A DNA stretch of 64,000 nucleotides from Diplocloster modestus (lineage in GTDB: Bacteria; Bacillota; Clostridia; Lachnospirales; Lachnospiraceae): assembly GCF_019042245.1 (NCBI RefSeq), contig NZ_JAHQCX010000001.1:186001-250000 (forward strand), given 5' to 3'. Both the position numbers and the translations under genes were made by a program. Below the pieces are notes generated by a model that made no database searches, was not told the DNA's origin, and saw only the letters and a program-made list of their open reading frames with translations. Below, piece by piece: positions 15,668 to 25,382 of this stretch (position 1 is its first letter; each line of letters opens with the position of its first letter).

Positions 15668-18006
15668 TTCAAAGTATGGACAGACTGGCAGAATGTATAA
15701 AACGCGATTGGTGGTTATATGTGTTGTGCCTGGGTGTGATGATCTGGGGAATATTCAGCTGGAACACAAGTTCCAGCTTTTATGAACGAGCATTTCAAAA
15801 TGAAGCGCTGACGATATCCGCAGCGACAGAACAATGCTATGTAGTCTCACCGGATCTTTATCTGGAACCGGGAGAATACGTAGCATTTTTGACGTTATCC
15901 GCCGGCCATGGTGACATTGCATTTACGGTATGTGATACTTACGGGGTATCTGAGGATAATAAAACAGGGATTACCCTGGGAGCTATGGAATTGGAAACAG
16001 GTGAGGATGCCGGAAGTATTTCATTTACTGTAGAGCAGGAAATGAAACATGTACATATGCAGCTGACCTGTTCGGAGGATGACGCGGAGCTGATTTCCGG
16101 TATGGAGGTTCGTTCTGCACAACCCATTTACCATGATTCTCTGGTTGGGATCCTTCTGTCCCTGCTGGTTATGATTGGATTTTCTGTCTATACCCTGCGG
16201 TCAGGTGAAAAATGGGATGCGGCGGAGAAAAAGAAACGTCTGGTGATTGGCGGGGTGCTGCTGGCGGCGGCTATGATCGCCAGTTTACCTATGTTGAATC
16301 AAACTACTTATTGGGGACACGATATCTGGTTTCATCTGAGCAGGATTGACGGTATTTCCCAAGGGCTTCTGGACGGACAATTCCCGGTTCGGATGCATCC
16401 CAACGGAAACCATGGTTTTGGATATGCGTCCTCGGTATTTTATCCGGAGGCTTTTTTGTATATACCGGCCGTCTTGAGAATAATGGGCGTGTCTACCTAT
16501 ATGGCCTATAAAACGCTGCTGGTGGGCATGAATATGGCAGCGGCAGTGATCTCTTATTACAGCTTCTCTAAACTGCTGAAATCGCGTAAAATAGGCCTTC
16601 TGGCGGCTGTTCTTTATACCTTGTCTCTATATCGGCTCATTAACCTGTATACAAGGGCCGCTGTAGGGGAGAGCCTGGCCATGGTATTTTTCCCTCTGCT
16701 GATGTGGGCCATCTATGAAATCGTCAGAGGAAATGAGAAAAAATGGCTGTGGACGGTGGCGGCGTACAGCTGCATCATCCAGTCCCATGTCATTTCCATT
16801 GTTTTGGCGGCTATCTGTATTTTGGTTTTTCTGCTTTGCAATCCCGGATTTTTTCGGGAGAAAAAGAGGATTATTTCTATGGGGAAAGCGGCGGGAACGA
16901 CTGTCTTGCTGAACCTATGGTTTTTTGTGCCGCTGTTAGCTCATATCGGATATCCGTATTATTCTATGGAGATGAATTACCGAATGCGGGACGGCAGCTT
17001 GTATCTGAATCAATTGCTGGCAGTAACTGGGTTTCAGCCGCAGGCTTTGAGTGCAGATCTTGGGGTGGTTACCGGGGAGATGCCCTATGCGATTGGATTT
17101 GGACTGCTGGCTGGGACTGCGCTGTTCCTTGGATGGTATTTATTTGGAAATAAATTAAAAAACAATGAAAATGGGCATGAAAGTGGACAAAGCAGTGTGA
17201 GCCTGCACAGGAAGATTGGTATCTTCTGCTTCTGGATGTCGACCGGTGCTGCTGTGATGACGCTTTATCCATTCCCATGGGATATGGTACAGAGTATACC
17301 AGGGGTGGGGAAAGTGCTTGGGTCCTTTCAATATCCATGGAGATTTTTGTCTGTGCCGGCTCTGTTTTTGTCAGTTACGGCAGCGCTGGGATATTCGTAT
17401 TTCTGCGCAAAAGCTGAGGCGCGAAGGATAATGTTCGCCGCAGGTGCGGCCGTATCGCTGCTTTGTGCGCTGCTTTATCTGGATGTGTTCTGTGAAGACT
17501 CCATATATTTTCTTAATCGGAATGAGATGCCGATGGATAATTATGATTATATGTATACCATGTCAGATGTGAACTGGGGATCATTCCAACAGAGGAATAA
17601 TCAGCTGGAGGCGAGCCGGCCGGGAACGGAGTTCTCAGAGTTTGAGCATGGATATGGGCATGTTTCGTTCCGCTATGCGATGGAAGGGCGGACAGAGGAG
17701 GACTATATTGAGATTCCGCTGATTTTTGACCCGGATTACCGAATTATTTATAGTGACGGGAATAATCAGAGCGATGGCGATGGAGAGATAAGGCTCGAAG
17801 GCGGGTGGAGCAGTAACAGTCTGCTGACAGTGACGCTGCCGGAGGATGAAGGGGTGATCACGGTGGAATACCGGGTACCCTGGTATGATCGGGCGGGGGA
17901 CCTGATATCGCTGGTGGCTTTGCTTAGTTTGCTGGGCTGGGGTGTCTGGAATAGAAATGTATGCCGTGGGAATAGAGGGCAGGGAAGGGAGATGCAGAAT
18001 GGCTGA
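15664..18006 (+). CDS. Large GT-C-like polytopic membrane protein
   Basis: A 780-residue membrane protein with one N-terminal helix, an extracytoplasmic beta-rich domain (about 35-155), about a dozen helices (about 160-610) and a second soluble C-terminal domain ending in a last helix. The loop after the third helix holds WGHDIWFHLSRIDGISQGL and FPVRM, where GT-C transferases carry their catalytic acid; YfhO and 6-pyruvoyl-related membrane proteins look alike. It probably transfers a polyprenyl-phosphate sugar to a polymer on the outer face. The frame begins with GTG at 15664 overlapping the previous stop; ATG at 15676 is an alternative. It follows a GtrB-like gene, the usual donor supplier. 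Confidence 0.8.
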   Translation: MIQSMDRLAECIKRDWWLYVLCLGVMIWGIFSWNTSSSFYERAFQNEALTISAATEQCYVVSPDLYLEPGEYVAFLTLSAGHGDIAFTVCDTYGVSEDNKTGITLGAMELETGEDAGSISFTVEQEMKHVHMQLTCSEDDAELISGMEVRSAQPIYHDSLVGILLSLLVMIGFSVYTLRSGEKWDAAEKKKRLVIGGVLLAAAMIASLPMLNQTTYWGHDIWFHLSRIDGISQGLLDGQFPVRMHPNGNHGFGYASSVFYPEAFLYIPAVLRIMGVSTYMAYKTLLVGMNMAAAVISYYSFSKLLKSRKIGLLAAVLYTLSLYRLINLYTRAAVGESLAMVFFPLLMWAIYEIVRGNEKKWLWTVAAYSCIIQSHVISIVLAAICILVFLLCNPGFFREKKRIISMGKAAGTTVLLNLWFFVPLLAHIGYPYYSMEMNYRMRDGSLYLNQLLAVTGFQPQALSADLGVVTGEMPYAIGFGLLAGTALFLGWYLFGNKLKNNENGHESGQSSVSLHRKIGIFCFWMSTGAAVMTLYPFPWDMVQSIPGVGKVLGSFQYPWRFLSVPALFLSVTAALGYSYFCAKAEARRIMFAAGAAVSLLCALLYLDVFCEDSIYFLNRNEMPMDNYDYMYTMSDVNWGSFQQRNNQLEASRPGTEFSEFEHGYGHVSFRYAMEGRTEEDYIEIPLIFDPDYRIIYSDGNNQSDGDGEIRLEGGWSSNSLLTVTLPEDEGVITVEYRVPWYDRAGDLISLVALLSLLGWGVWNRNVCRGNRGQGREMQNG

Positions 18007-19102
18007 GTTTGATTATCTGATCGTTGGAGCGGGGCTGTATGGTTCTGTTTTTGTACATGAGATGAAGAAACGTGGGAAAAAGTGCCTCGTTCTGGAGAAA
18101 CGAGATAAGGTCGGAGGAAATATTTATACGGAAGAGATAGAAGGGATACAGGTGCACCGCTATGGGGCCCATATTTTTCATACAAGTGATCCGATCATAT
18201 GGAATTATGTAAATCAATTTGCAGATTTTAACCGGTATACCAACTCGCCCGTTGCGAGATACAAAGATGAATTATATAACCTGCCATTTAATATGAATAC
18301 ATTTCATCAGTTGTGGGGAGTAGCAACGCCGGCTGAGGCAAGAGAAATAATTGAGCGTCAGAAAAAGGAGTGCGGAATTACGCAGCCGAAGAACCTGGAA
18401 GAACAGGCGCTTATGCTGGTCGGGCGGGATATTTATGAAAAGCTGGTAAAAGGTTATACAGAAAAACAGTGGGGAAGACAGGCAAGTGAGCTTCCTGCTT
18501 TTATCATAAAGAGGCTGCCGGTTCGGTTCATCTATGATAATAATTATTTTAATGACTGTTATCAGGGAATACCAATCGGCGGATACACGAAAATGATAGA
18601 AAAAATGCTGGAAGGAGTCGAGGTAAAAACAAATACGGACTATTTGGCAGAGAAAGAAGTCTGGGACAAAATAGCAGACAGAATCCTGTTTACCGGTGGA
18701 ATCGATGATTACTTTGGTTACTGCTATGGGCCGTTGGAATACCGGAGCCTCAGGTTTGAGAGTGAGGTGCTGGATATGGAGAATTATCAGGGGAATGCGG
18801 TTGTGAATTACACAGAGTATGAGGTGCCGTATACCAGAATTATTGAGCATAAACATTTCGAGTTCGGCAAGCAGGAGAAAACGGTGATTACACGGGAGTA
18901 TCCGCTGGATTGGCAGTGCGGAATGGATGCGTACTATCCGGTGAATAATGAGGAGAATAACGCTCTCTATGAGAAATACAGGGCGCTAGGGGAAAAAGAG
19001 AATAAGGTTTTGTTTGGCGGAAGACTTGGCATGTATCGGTATCTGGATATGGATAAAGTGGTGAAAGCCGCGCTGCAGGCCGTAGAAGGAATAAAAGAGT
19101 AG
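17999..19102 (+). CDS. glf: UDP-galactopyranose mutase
   Basis: FAD-dependent ring contraction of UDP-galactopyranose to UDP-galactofuranose. The 367-residue protein starts with the FAD-binding DYLIVGAGLYGSVF, then VLEKRDKVGGNIYTE, RYGAHIFHT and EKQWGR, and a C-terminal GGRLGMYRYLDMDKV, all diagnostic for Glf. The ATG at 17999 overlaps the upstream stop by 8 bp (ATGGCTGA) and begins exactly at the conserved fold; an in-frame ATG at 17942 only adds unconserved residues. It ends the plus-strand unit of the first block and implies galactofuranose in the polymer. Confidence 0.95.
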   Translation: MAEFDYLIVGAGLYGSVFVHEMKKRGKKCLVLEKRDKVGGNIYTEEIEGIQVHRYGAHIFHTSDPIIWNYVNQFADFNRYTNSPVARYKDELYNLPFNMNTFHQLWGVATPAEAREIIERQKKECGITQPKNLEEQALMLVGRDIYEKLVKGYTEKQWGRQASELPAFIIKRLPVRFIYDNNYFNDCYQGIPIGGYTKMIEKMLEGVEVKTNTDYLAEKEVWDKIADRILFTGGIDDYFGYCYGPLEYRSLRFESEVLDMENYQGNAVVNYTEYEVPYTRIIEHKHFEFGKQEKTVITREYPLDWQCGMDAYYPVNNEENNALYEKYRALGEKENKVLFGGRLGMYRYLDMDKVVKAALQAVEGIKE

Positions 19103-19183
19103 ATAGGATACAGAAGGAATTTTGAAATCAAAATATAAATGAATCTAGAAAAGTGAAATTTTAAAGCACAAGATAGATACCAT

Positions 19184-19218
19184 GATATGCCCCCTGTCAA
19201 GTAGACAGGGGGCATATC
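19184..19218. terminator. Bidirectional terminator hairpin between converging units
   Basis: A perfect 15-bp inverted repeat, GATATGCCCCCTGTC (19184-19198) and its complement (19204-19218), with a five-base loop AAGTA. It lies between the 3' ends of glf and the minus-strand GT-C-like gene. The stem is strong and GC-rich, but the T-run on either side is short, so termination efficiency is uncertain. The rest of 19103-19289 shows nothing else recognisable. Confidence 0.7.
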
Positions 19219-19289
19219 TTACTGCTTATCCTGTGCTTTTTCATTATTTACAAAATATCATTCATAATAGATATAATTCGGTGATATCA

Positions 19290-20681
19290 TCAATTCATGG
19301 CCAGGCAGGCAACCCGATAACTCCAGAAGCCTACAAAACTGATACCAAGCACAATCACACAAATCAGTATTTTTAGCACCAGATTTGCCAGCTTGTTCTT
19401 AATAAGACGGTCAAGAAGGGCGGTGATACCATAAACAGTAAAATACATAAGAGGTATCAACATTGGCATACTATACCGTCCCTGAGGCTGATAATCGATC
19501 GCATACGAGGCATACAGATTCAGGATATTTGGAATGATAAGCGCGAGTATCATGAACCAGTTAAACAATCCTTTTTCCAGCCATTTTCCGTCTTTGCGGA
19601 GGGCTAACAGTTTGGGGATTTCAATGATACAGCCTAAAATACCAACCGCAAAGATAAGCTTGTAAATGGTATAGCAAATCGTCGGAAGTAAAACAGCCAT
19701 CTCTTTAAAGATACCGATGAAACTCTTAAACGTGTCGGAATGCCATTTCCATTCCCAGAACAGCATCTTTAAGGCTTCGGAGGCTGAGACTCCTGACATC
19801 TTAATGGTCCAATGCTTAGAAGGTTTGAACGCATCCTGGGCGTGCAGCTCGCCGCAGATATCTCTGGCAGTTAATCCAAGGAAATCACCCTGATAGAGTA
19901 TTGCATTTCTAATAAACCACCAGCCGGCCAGCAGCAGGAAAACAGCCAACACAACAAGGCCTTTTTGGATCATACTCTTGAAATCCCATTTTTTATCCTG
20001 ACAAAGCAGGATTGTCAAACAGAATAAGAAGAAGCTGCAAAGGAGGAAGCCGTAAGCGGTCACATAGGAGAGCGCACATAGGGCCAGACCTACACCAAGC
20101 CAGATACAACTTTTCAAATCCCATTTTCTCTCCAGTCCGGCGATCCAGCTGTAGACGATCACAGCAGTGCTGAAGATAGCCATGCTTTCGCAGTTCATAT
20201 AGGAATTCAGGTACACCATCTGCGGAAGGAAAGTTACGAGAAAGATAAAAATCCATCCATCTGCTTTAGCGGGAAGCAGTTTCCTGGCAATTTTAATGGT
20301 AAACCACACCGTACCTGCTCCAAAAAATACACTTGCCAGCCTTCCGGCAAAGATCAGGATGTGCATGTCCTCCGTGAACAGTTTTGCAACACGGATAAAC
20401 AGCGCACTGAAAATATGGGGAATATAGGGCTGAAAAGCATAGCTGAATCCCCAGATAGGGTTGATGATGGAAGGATCGTCTCCTCTGGGCAGAGACCAGT
20501 GTTCCACCAGGTAATTTACTATGTCATAGCGCATCAGTTCATCGGGACCATCCATATAGGAGGACTGCCAGGCCCACAGCAGAAAGAAAACTGCTGCCAG
20601 GCCAACGAAAATCAAATCGATCGCCAGCTGTCTTTTCTGCGCGCTGCCTGTAGTCATATCCCGGGTTTGAATCTTAGTCAT
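19290..20681 (-). CDS. GT-C-like / PMT-superfamily polytopic membrane protein
   Basis: A 463-residue membrane protein with about 11-12 helices. The first extracytoplasmic loop has SSYMDGPDELMRYDI, an acidic stretch where GT39/GT83-type transferases carry their catalytic Asp/Glu, and the layout recalls DUF2142 and ArnT-like proteins. It probably transfers a polyprenyl-phosphate-linked sugar outside the cell. It overlaps the 3' end of fkp by 8 bp (ATGACTAA), so the two are translationally coupled. That coupling suggests a role in the fucose branch, but GT-C enzymes do not normally use GDP-fucose directly. Confidence 0.78.
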   Translation of the reverse strand: MTKIQTRDMTTGSAQKRQLAIDLIFVGLAAVFFLLWAWQSSYMDGPDELMRYDIVNYLVEHWSLPRGDDPSIINPIWGFSYAFQPYIPHIFSALFIRVAKLFTEDMHILIFAGRLASVFFGAGTVWFTIKIARKLLPAKADGWIFIFLVTFLPQMVYLNSYMNCESMAIFSTAVIVYSWIAGLERKWDLKSCIWLGVGLALCALSYVTAYGFLLCSFFLFCLTILLCQDKKWDFKSMIQKGLVVLAVFLLLAGWWFIRNAILYQGDFLGLTARDICGELHAQDAFKPSKHWTIKMSGVSASEALKMLFWEWKWHSDTFKSFIGIFKEMAVLLPTICYTIYKLIFAVGILGCIIEIPKLLALRKDGKWLEKGLFNWFMILALIIPNILNLYASYAIDYQPQGRYSMPMLIPLMYFTVYGITALLDRLIKNKLANLVLKILICVIVLGISFVGFWSYRVACLAMN

Positions 20682-23600
20682 ACAATACCTCGCAATCCCA
20701 AACGTCTACGCCGCTGTCCTGGAAGACTCCGCGCAGCCGTTCTCTTAATTGTTCGTGGGTAACACCCTTCTTCATGATTACCTGTATAAAGCCGCCTCCG
20801 CCGGCCCCGGCGATAAAATGGGCGTCGATCAAATCCTCACAGGATAAGAAAATCTGATCGATACAGGTATTCGTGGAACCGTGGTCCAGCTGTTTTGAGA
20901 GTTCCCAATGTTGATTGATCAGTTTAGCAAAGCCATCCACATTCTCACGTTCCAGTTCAAATTTCATCAGAGCGGCCAGACGCTGGATATCGTGAAGGGC
21001 ATGGATAGACTCCGGACGGGAGCCGATATATCCTCCTACCACATCTCTGAGGAGATTTCTGGCCAGCCTGCGCTGACCGGTATAGATCAGAGCGAAACGG
21101 TCGTTTATCTCTTTTTTTGTCTTCTCTGAGAGATGGACCTGCTCTACCTGGATTTTCTGCAGAATACCGGGTGTAGTGGTACAATACTTCACACCCGGGG
21201 TCAGTCCACCGACCTGATCCTGCCAGCCGCCGCCGGTACTCATCACCTGCTCCATACACAGGACAATATCATATAATTCGTTGTCAGACAAGTCCTGTCC
21301 CAAAAATTCAAAGATCCCTTTTACGCAGGCACCGGATAATATGCTGCTGGTACCCAGGCCGGAGCCTTTGGGCACACCGATTACCTGGGTGGACAGATAA
21401 ATACCGCCGCCGAGCTTTTTCAAATGTTCGCTTAGATTGCAAGGGCCTTCCAGCGGAATCACACCGCAGGCGATCAGAGCGGCCTTGTGGAGGGCAAACG
21501 GGTCAAAGGGATCGTGGCAGTTCTGGATATCTGCTGCGTCCTCTACGGTACCGAACACGCCGATGTCCTGGCTTTCGAACTCCACATGGTATTCCGGGAG
21601 ACGTTTTAAGGTGATCTGGATCGGCAGATTTCCGCGCAGCTTTAGCGCAGCGTTCAGGACGACACCACCGCATTCATTACAGTGCGGAGGTGTATCAGAC
21701 CAGCCGCCGCCCCAGTTGACACGGACAGGAAGGCTCACATCTACGCGGTCTTTGCAGATGCGGTAGGAATCGCTGTTTTTGATATTGGCGATTACACTGT
21801 TATAGATTTCCTGCTGTATGGTCTCAAAACAGAGGCTTTCCACTTTATCGTAGGAGTATTCACCGATGGTCAGAGAATGTTCCTTCATGAAGCGGGAGAC
21901 TGCGTAATAAATTCTTATTTTGGTAGAGAATGGAGCTGCTTCTGCCTTTTCTAAAAGTAAATCAAACTGATGATGGCGGATGCCGGAGATACCGAATACG
22001 TTGAGGGCATCTTTATAATAGACTCCGGATTCCAGTTTGTGAATGAACTTGTCCACCAGGATCCGGGTCTTCAGTTCCTGGGTCCAGGGGATGACGGATT
22101 TGAAGTCGGCTTCGTTGAAACTGGAATACAGGCTCATCCGGGGGGCCGCCTTCCAGGCGGCTATATCATCGGCAGTTCCAACTGCACGGATCATGTAATA
22201 GAGAATAATGGCATAATGAACAGCTTGTTCCATGGTGTCACATACAGGGTACAGGTTGGCGAACCATAAATAAGGAGCCTGATCCGGCCAGAGATCCGTT
22301 TTAGACAACTGGTAGCGATCCATGAATTTACGGATGGGCTCACCAAGGAATAACGTATCCTGATCTAAAGTTCCTTTTGGATTGTCGTAGACACCGTAGA
22401 TACGAACGATGTATTTACCACTTTTTAAGCGAAGACCGTGAAGTACGACATCATCGGGTACGGAATTGTCCTGTAAAGTGAGATTAGAGACAACCGAGCC
22501 GTTTCCTATACTGGAAGAACCCAGGATGTTACTGTTTTCAATATAAGAGTTGACACCAACGCTGGAGGCATCTTCGATAAGGCTGTTGTGGGAGGCAAAA
22601 GGTACCGCGTCGGGTACATTCGTGATCACACAGCGTTTCCAGTCCAGGAATTCATAGTCTGTGATATCTGTGGTAACCAGGGAGAGGAGTTCTGCTGTGG
22701 TCCCGAAGTGAATGAATTCGGCCGGAGAGAGACAGAGAAGTTTCATATTGAAATCGTGGAGCGCTTCCCAGAGTTTTGTCCGGCAGTCATGAAGTTCAGG
22801 GCAGAATTCGCCCTCAGGGGCCTCGTTATAATATTGTTCTAATGTAGATTTACGGGCCAGGGGATAGAGAAAATCACCGTAGAAGCTGATGCGGGATTTT
22901 TCATTGACAAATTCATTGAATTTGGCCTGGTCCGGCTGATTGTTGGTGCTGATCAGGGAGTAGAGCGCGTTTAGAAGGTCGCTGTCCATAATGACGGCAC
23001 CGGTATCAAGGTCTACATGATCATGGTCGTTGACGGCACCCAGAGTGCGGAGCTGTTCGATAGATTGCTTGTGGAGAAAGCGGTCTACGTGATCATAGCC
23101 ATCATTTAAGAAGACACCGTGGTCCTTGCCGGTGTTTACGTGTTCTTTGATGGAGATAGCGGCCGCGCCGTGGTACTGGAAATCCAGCTGGAGCGGATTG
23201 AACAGCAAAAGAACATCGCCGGAAAGGATGAGCATGCCTTCCTTGATGCGGGAAGGGATGCCGGACATAGCGATGATGAATTCATCAAATAAGGTGGACG
23301 GGTAGCCGTTGGGCAGTTCCCTGGGAACCGGGGAGAAGAGCTTGCCGCAGGCAGAATACTGGGGGACGCGCTTGCTGTCGCCGCCGGAGTGGATGACCAG
23401 GATCCGCTTGTTAGCGAAATGGTTGGCGGCGGTTGAGGAACTTGTGGATTGGGCGCCCGCAGTTACTGCATTTTTTTGGATGTCTTGTTCAGCGATGTAG
23501 CGAAGGACGTTAAAGGTGGCGCCACCGGAACCGACCCGCTTGCCGTCGGGGTCGGGGAGGACGACGTATTTAGTCGCCGCGGGGAGAAGGTGGTGCTTTA

Positions 23601-23781
23601 GGCGGAAGCTGATCTGGGACTGGTAGGCTTCGGCCTGGTCTGCGTTTGAGGCGGTCAGGATGATGTAGTCCCAGCGGATGTAGCTCTCGTTTTGGATGCT
23701 TTTTTCGTAGTCTTCCCAGGAGTCTAGGTAGCTTTGACGGAGGAAGAGGTGTTTTATTTTTTTGTATTCGGGTGTTTGCAT
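20674..23781 (-). CDS. fkp: Bifunctional L-fucokinase / GDP-L-fucose pyrophosphorylase
   Basis: Converts free L-fucose to fucose-1-phosphate and then GDP-fucose in the cytoplasm. At 1035 residues it has the full length of Bacteroides Fkp. The N-terminal pyrophosphorylase carries LPDPDGKRVGSGGATFN at about 75-90 and HSGGDSKRVPQYS near 130; a beta-helical middle region includes ENSNILGSSSIGNGSVVSN; the C-terminal GHMP kinase has WGGGWSDTPPHC near 690 and KGSGLGTSSILSG near 805, plus a GAGGGGF motif near the end. The start codon at 23781 has GAGG about 9 bases upstream. It is transcribed away from the AT-rich block and explains the donor for the three fucosyltransferase-like genes. Confidence 0.95.
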   Translation of the reverse strand: MQTPEYKKIKHLFLRQSYLDSWEDYEKSIQNESYIRWDYIILTASNADQAEAYQSQISFRLKHHLLPAATKYVVLPDPDGKRVGSGGATFNVLRYIAEQDIQKNAVTAGAQSTSSSTAANHFANKRILVIHSGGDSKRVPQYSACGKLFSPVPRELPNGYPSTLFDEFIIAMSGIPSRIKEGMLILSGDVLLLFNPLQLDFQYHGAAAISIKEHVNTGKDHGVFLNDGYDHVDRFLHKQSIEQLRTLGAVNDHDHVDLDTGAVIMDSDLLNALYSLISTNNQPDQAKFNEFVNEKSRISFYGDFLYPLARKSTLEQYYNEAPEGEFCPELHDCRTKLWEALHDFNMKLLCLSPAEFIHFGTTAELLSLVTTDITDYEFLDWKRCVITNVPDAVPFASHNSLIEDASSVGVNSYIENSNILGSSSIGNGSVVSNLTLQDNSVPDDVVLHGLRLKSGKYIVRIYGVYDNPKGTLDQDTLFLGEPIRKFMDRYQLSKTDLWPDQAPYLWFANLYPVCDTMEQAVHYAIILYYMIRAVGTADDIAAWKAAPRMSLYSSFNEADFKSVIPWTQELKTRILVDKFIHKLESGVYYKDALNVFGISGIRHHQFDLLLEKAEAAPFSTKIRIYYAVSRFMKEHSLTIGEYSYDKVESLCFETIQQEIYNSVIANIKNSDSYRICKDRVDVSLPVRVNWGGGWSDTPPHCNECGGVVLNAALKLRGNLPIQITLKRLPEYHVEFESQDIGVFGTVEDAADIQNCHDPFDPFALHKAALIACGVIPLEGPCNLSEHLKKLGGGIYLSTQVIGVPKGSGLGTSSILSGACVKGIFEFLGQDLSDNELYDIVLCMEQVMSTGGGWQDQVGGLTPGVKYCTTTPGILQKIQVEQVHLSEKTKKEINDRFALIYTGQRRLARNLLRDVVGGYIGSRPESIHALHDIQRLAALMKFELERENVDGFAKLINQHWELSKQLDHGSTNTCIDQIFLSCEDLIDAHFIAGAGGGGFIQVIMKKGVTHEQLRERLRGVFQDSGVDVWDCEVLYD

Positions 23782-23970
23782 ATTGGTATCCTCGCATTTC
23801 TGGAATGTATCCTATTGGCTGCTTATATATAGTACGATAGAATTGGAAACAGCCTGCTTATGGGTTATGATAACATATATATCCATAATTTCAAAGGAGA
23901 TAGTAACTATTTTTAGACAAAATTATGATTAATATTACAGTGTCTATCCATTACTTGCCAGAAGAGTTGG

Positions 23971-23999
23971 TTGAGTTTTAAACTCCAATCATATATAAT
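23971..23999 (+). promoter_or_regulatory. Promoter of the AT-rich polysaccharide operon
   Basis: TTGAGT at 23971-23976 and TATAAT at 23994-23999 with exactly 17 bases between them form a good housekeeping promoter 36 bases before the first gene of the operon. A 6-bp inverted repeat GAGTTT/AAACTC (23973-23985) overlaps the -35 box and could be an operator. The 254-bp gap between the divergent fkp and this operon (23782-24035) holds nothing else recognisable; the fkp-side promoter is not clear. Confidence 0.65.
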
Positions 24000-24035
24000 A
24001 TACTTATTACATTTCAAAATGGAAGAGAGATTTAA

Positions 24036-25382
24036 ATGAAAAAGCAATTTGAACAATATAAAAAATTATATATAACTACTATTGATTTTTTAATGCTGCT
24101 CCTTCCAGCATTGTTTTTTTGGATATTATGGAGTAGAGAAATAAATGAACTGTTATACGTAGACTTCAAAAATAAAGGGAATTGGCTGATCGTTATTTTT
24201 TATGTGATTGTACTAGCAATTATGCTACATACATTTAGAGGTTTTAAAATAGGTTACTATAAGATTGCCAGCCTGCTTATATCACAGCTCTTGGCCTTGA
24301 TATGTACTCATATTATTATAATAGTTCAGTTGATTTTAATGGTAGGAAAAGTTGGGGCTATAGGCATTATTATAGCGAATATGATAGGATTGTTTTTGAT
24401 AAATTGGATAGCAATTTCGTGTGTTACTATTGTATTTGCAAAGATTTATAATAAACTAATGCCTCCATATAGATTACTTCATGTTTATGGAGATTATCAA
24501 AATAATCTGAAAAATAAAATTGGTACGCGCTCAGACAAATATACTATAGAAAGAGACATCTATATTGGCAAACCGATTGATGAGATTAAAAAGGAAATAT
24601 TACTATATGACGGTGTTGTTCTAAATGATATACCTAGCGAAAAGAAAAATGAATTGTTAAAATTCTGTTTTAATAATGGTATCAGAGTATACTTTATACC
24701 TAAAATTTCTGATATCTTTATAAAAGGAGCGGAAGAATTAAATATTTTTGACACACCATTGTTTGTATGTAAAAATACTGGATTATCAATTGAACAGAGA
24801 ATAATAAAGCGATTAATGGATTTAATCATTTCAAGCATAGTACTTGTATTAATGTCTCCAATTATGGGAGTTACTGCATTGGCTATTAAACTGGAAGATG
24901 GAGGGCCGGTGATTTATAGCCAAGAGCGATGTACCATAAATGGTAAATACTTCATGCTATATAAATTCAGAAGTATGAGAGTGAATGCAGAGAAAAAGGG
25001 TGGGGCACAATTAGCCAAAAAAAATGACGACCGTATTACAAAGACTGGCAATTTTATCAGGAAAACTAGACTAGATGAATTACCACAACTGATAAACGTG
25101 TTAAAAGGTGACATGAGTTTTGTTGGACCAAGACCTGAAAGACCAGAGTTTGTGGAAATAAACAGTAGAGAGATACCGGAATTTAGATATCGAATGAAGG
25201 CCAAAGCTGGTTTAACAGGTTATGCACAAGTATTCGGCAAATATAATACAAGTTTTTTAGATAAATTAAAATTGGATCTATTATATATAGAAAAATACAC
25301 ACTGTTGTTGGATATACAGATTATATTAATGACTTTGAAAGTTATTCTAATGAAAGAAAGCGCGGAAGGATTAGATGAATGA
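24036..25382 (+). CDS. Initiating polyprenyl-phosphate glycosylphosphotransferase (WbaP/CpsE-like)
   Basis: Starts repeat-unit assembly by moving a sugar-1-phosphate from a UDP-sugar onto undecaprenyl phosphate. The 448-residue protein has four N-terminal helices (about 15-145), a nucleotide-binding-like middle region, a further membrane helix near 270 and the C-terminal bacterial sugar-transferase domain with KFRSMR, the DELPQLINVLKGDMSFVGPRPE block and TGYAQV. All catalytic landmarks are intact. It is first in the operon, directly after the promoter, and overlaps the next gene by 4 bp. The first sugar (Glc, Gal or a 2-acetamido sugar) cannot be told from the sequence. Confidence 0.93.
   Translation: MKKQFEQYKKLYITTIDFLMLLLPALFFWILWSREINELLYVDFKNKGNWLIVIFYVIVLAIMLHTFRGFKIGYYKIASLLISQLLALICTHIIIIVQLILMVGKVGAIGIIIANMIGLFLINWIAISCVTIVFAKIYNKLMPPYRLLHVYGDYQNNLKNKIGTRSDKYTIERDIYIGKPIDEIKKEILLYDGVVLNDIPSEKKNELLKFCFNNGIRVYFIPKISDIFIKGAEELNIFDTPLFVCKNTGLSIEQRIIKRLMDLIISSIVLVLMSPIMGVTALAIKLEDGGPVIYSQERCTINGKYFMLYKFRSMRVNAEKKGGAQLAKKNDDRITKTGNFIRKTRLDELPQLINVLKGDMSFVGPRPERPEFVEINSREIPEFRYRMKAKAGLTGYAQVFGKYNTSFLDKLKLDLLYIEKYTLLLDIQIILMTLKVILMKESAEGLDE

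Noticed and set aside
21437..22269. Several plus-strand frames inside fkp
   Set aside because: fkp on the minus strand is full length with all motifs; these are shadows.
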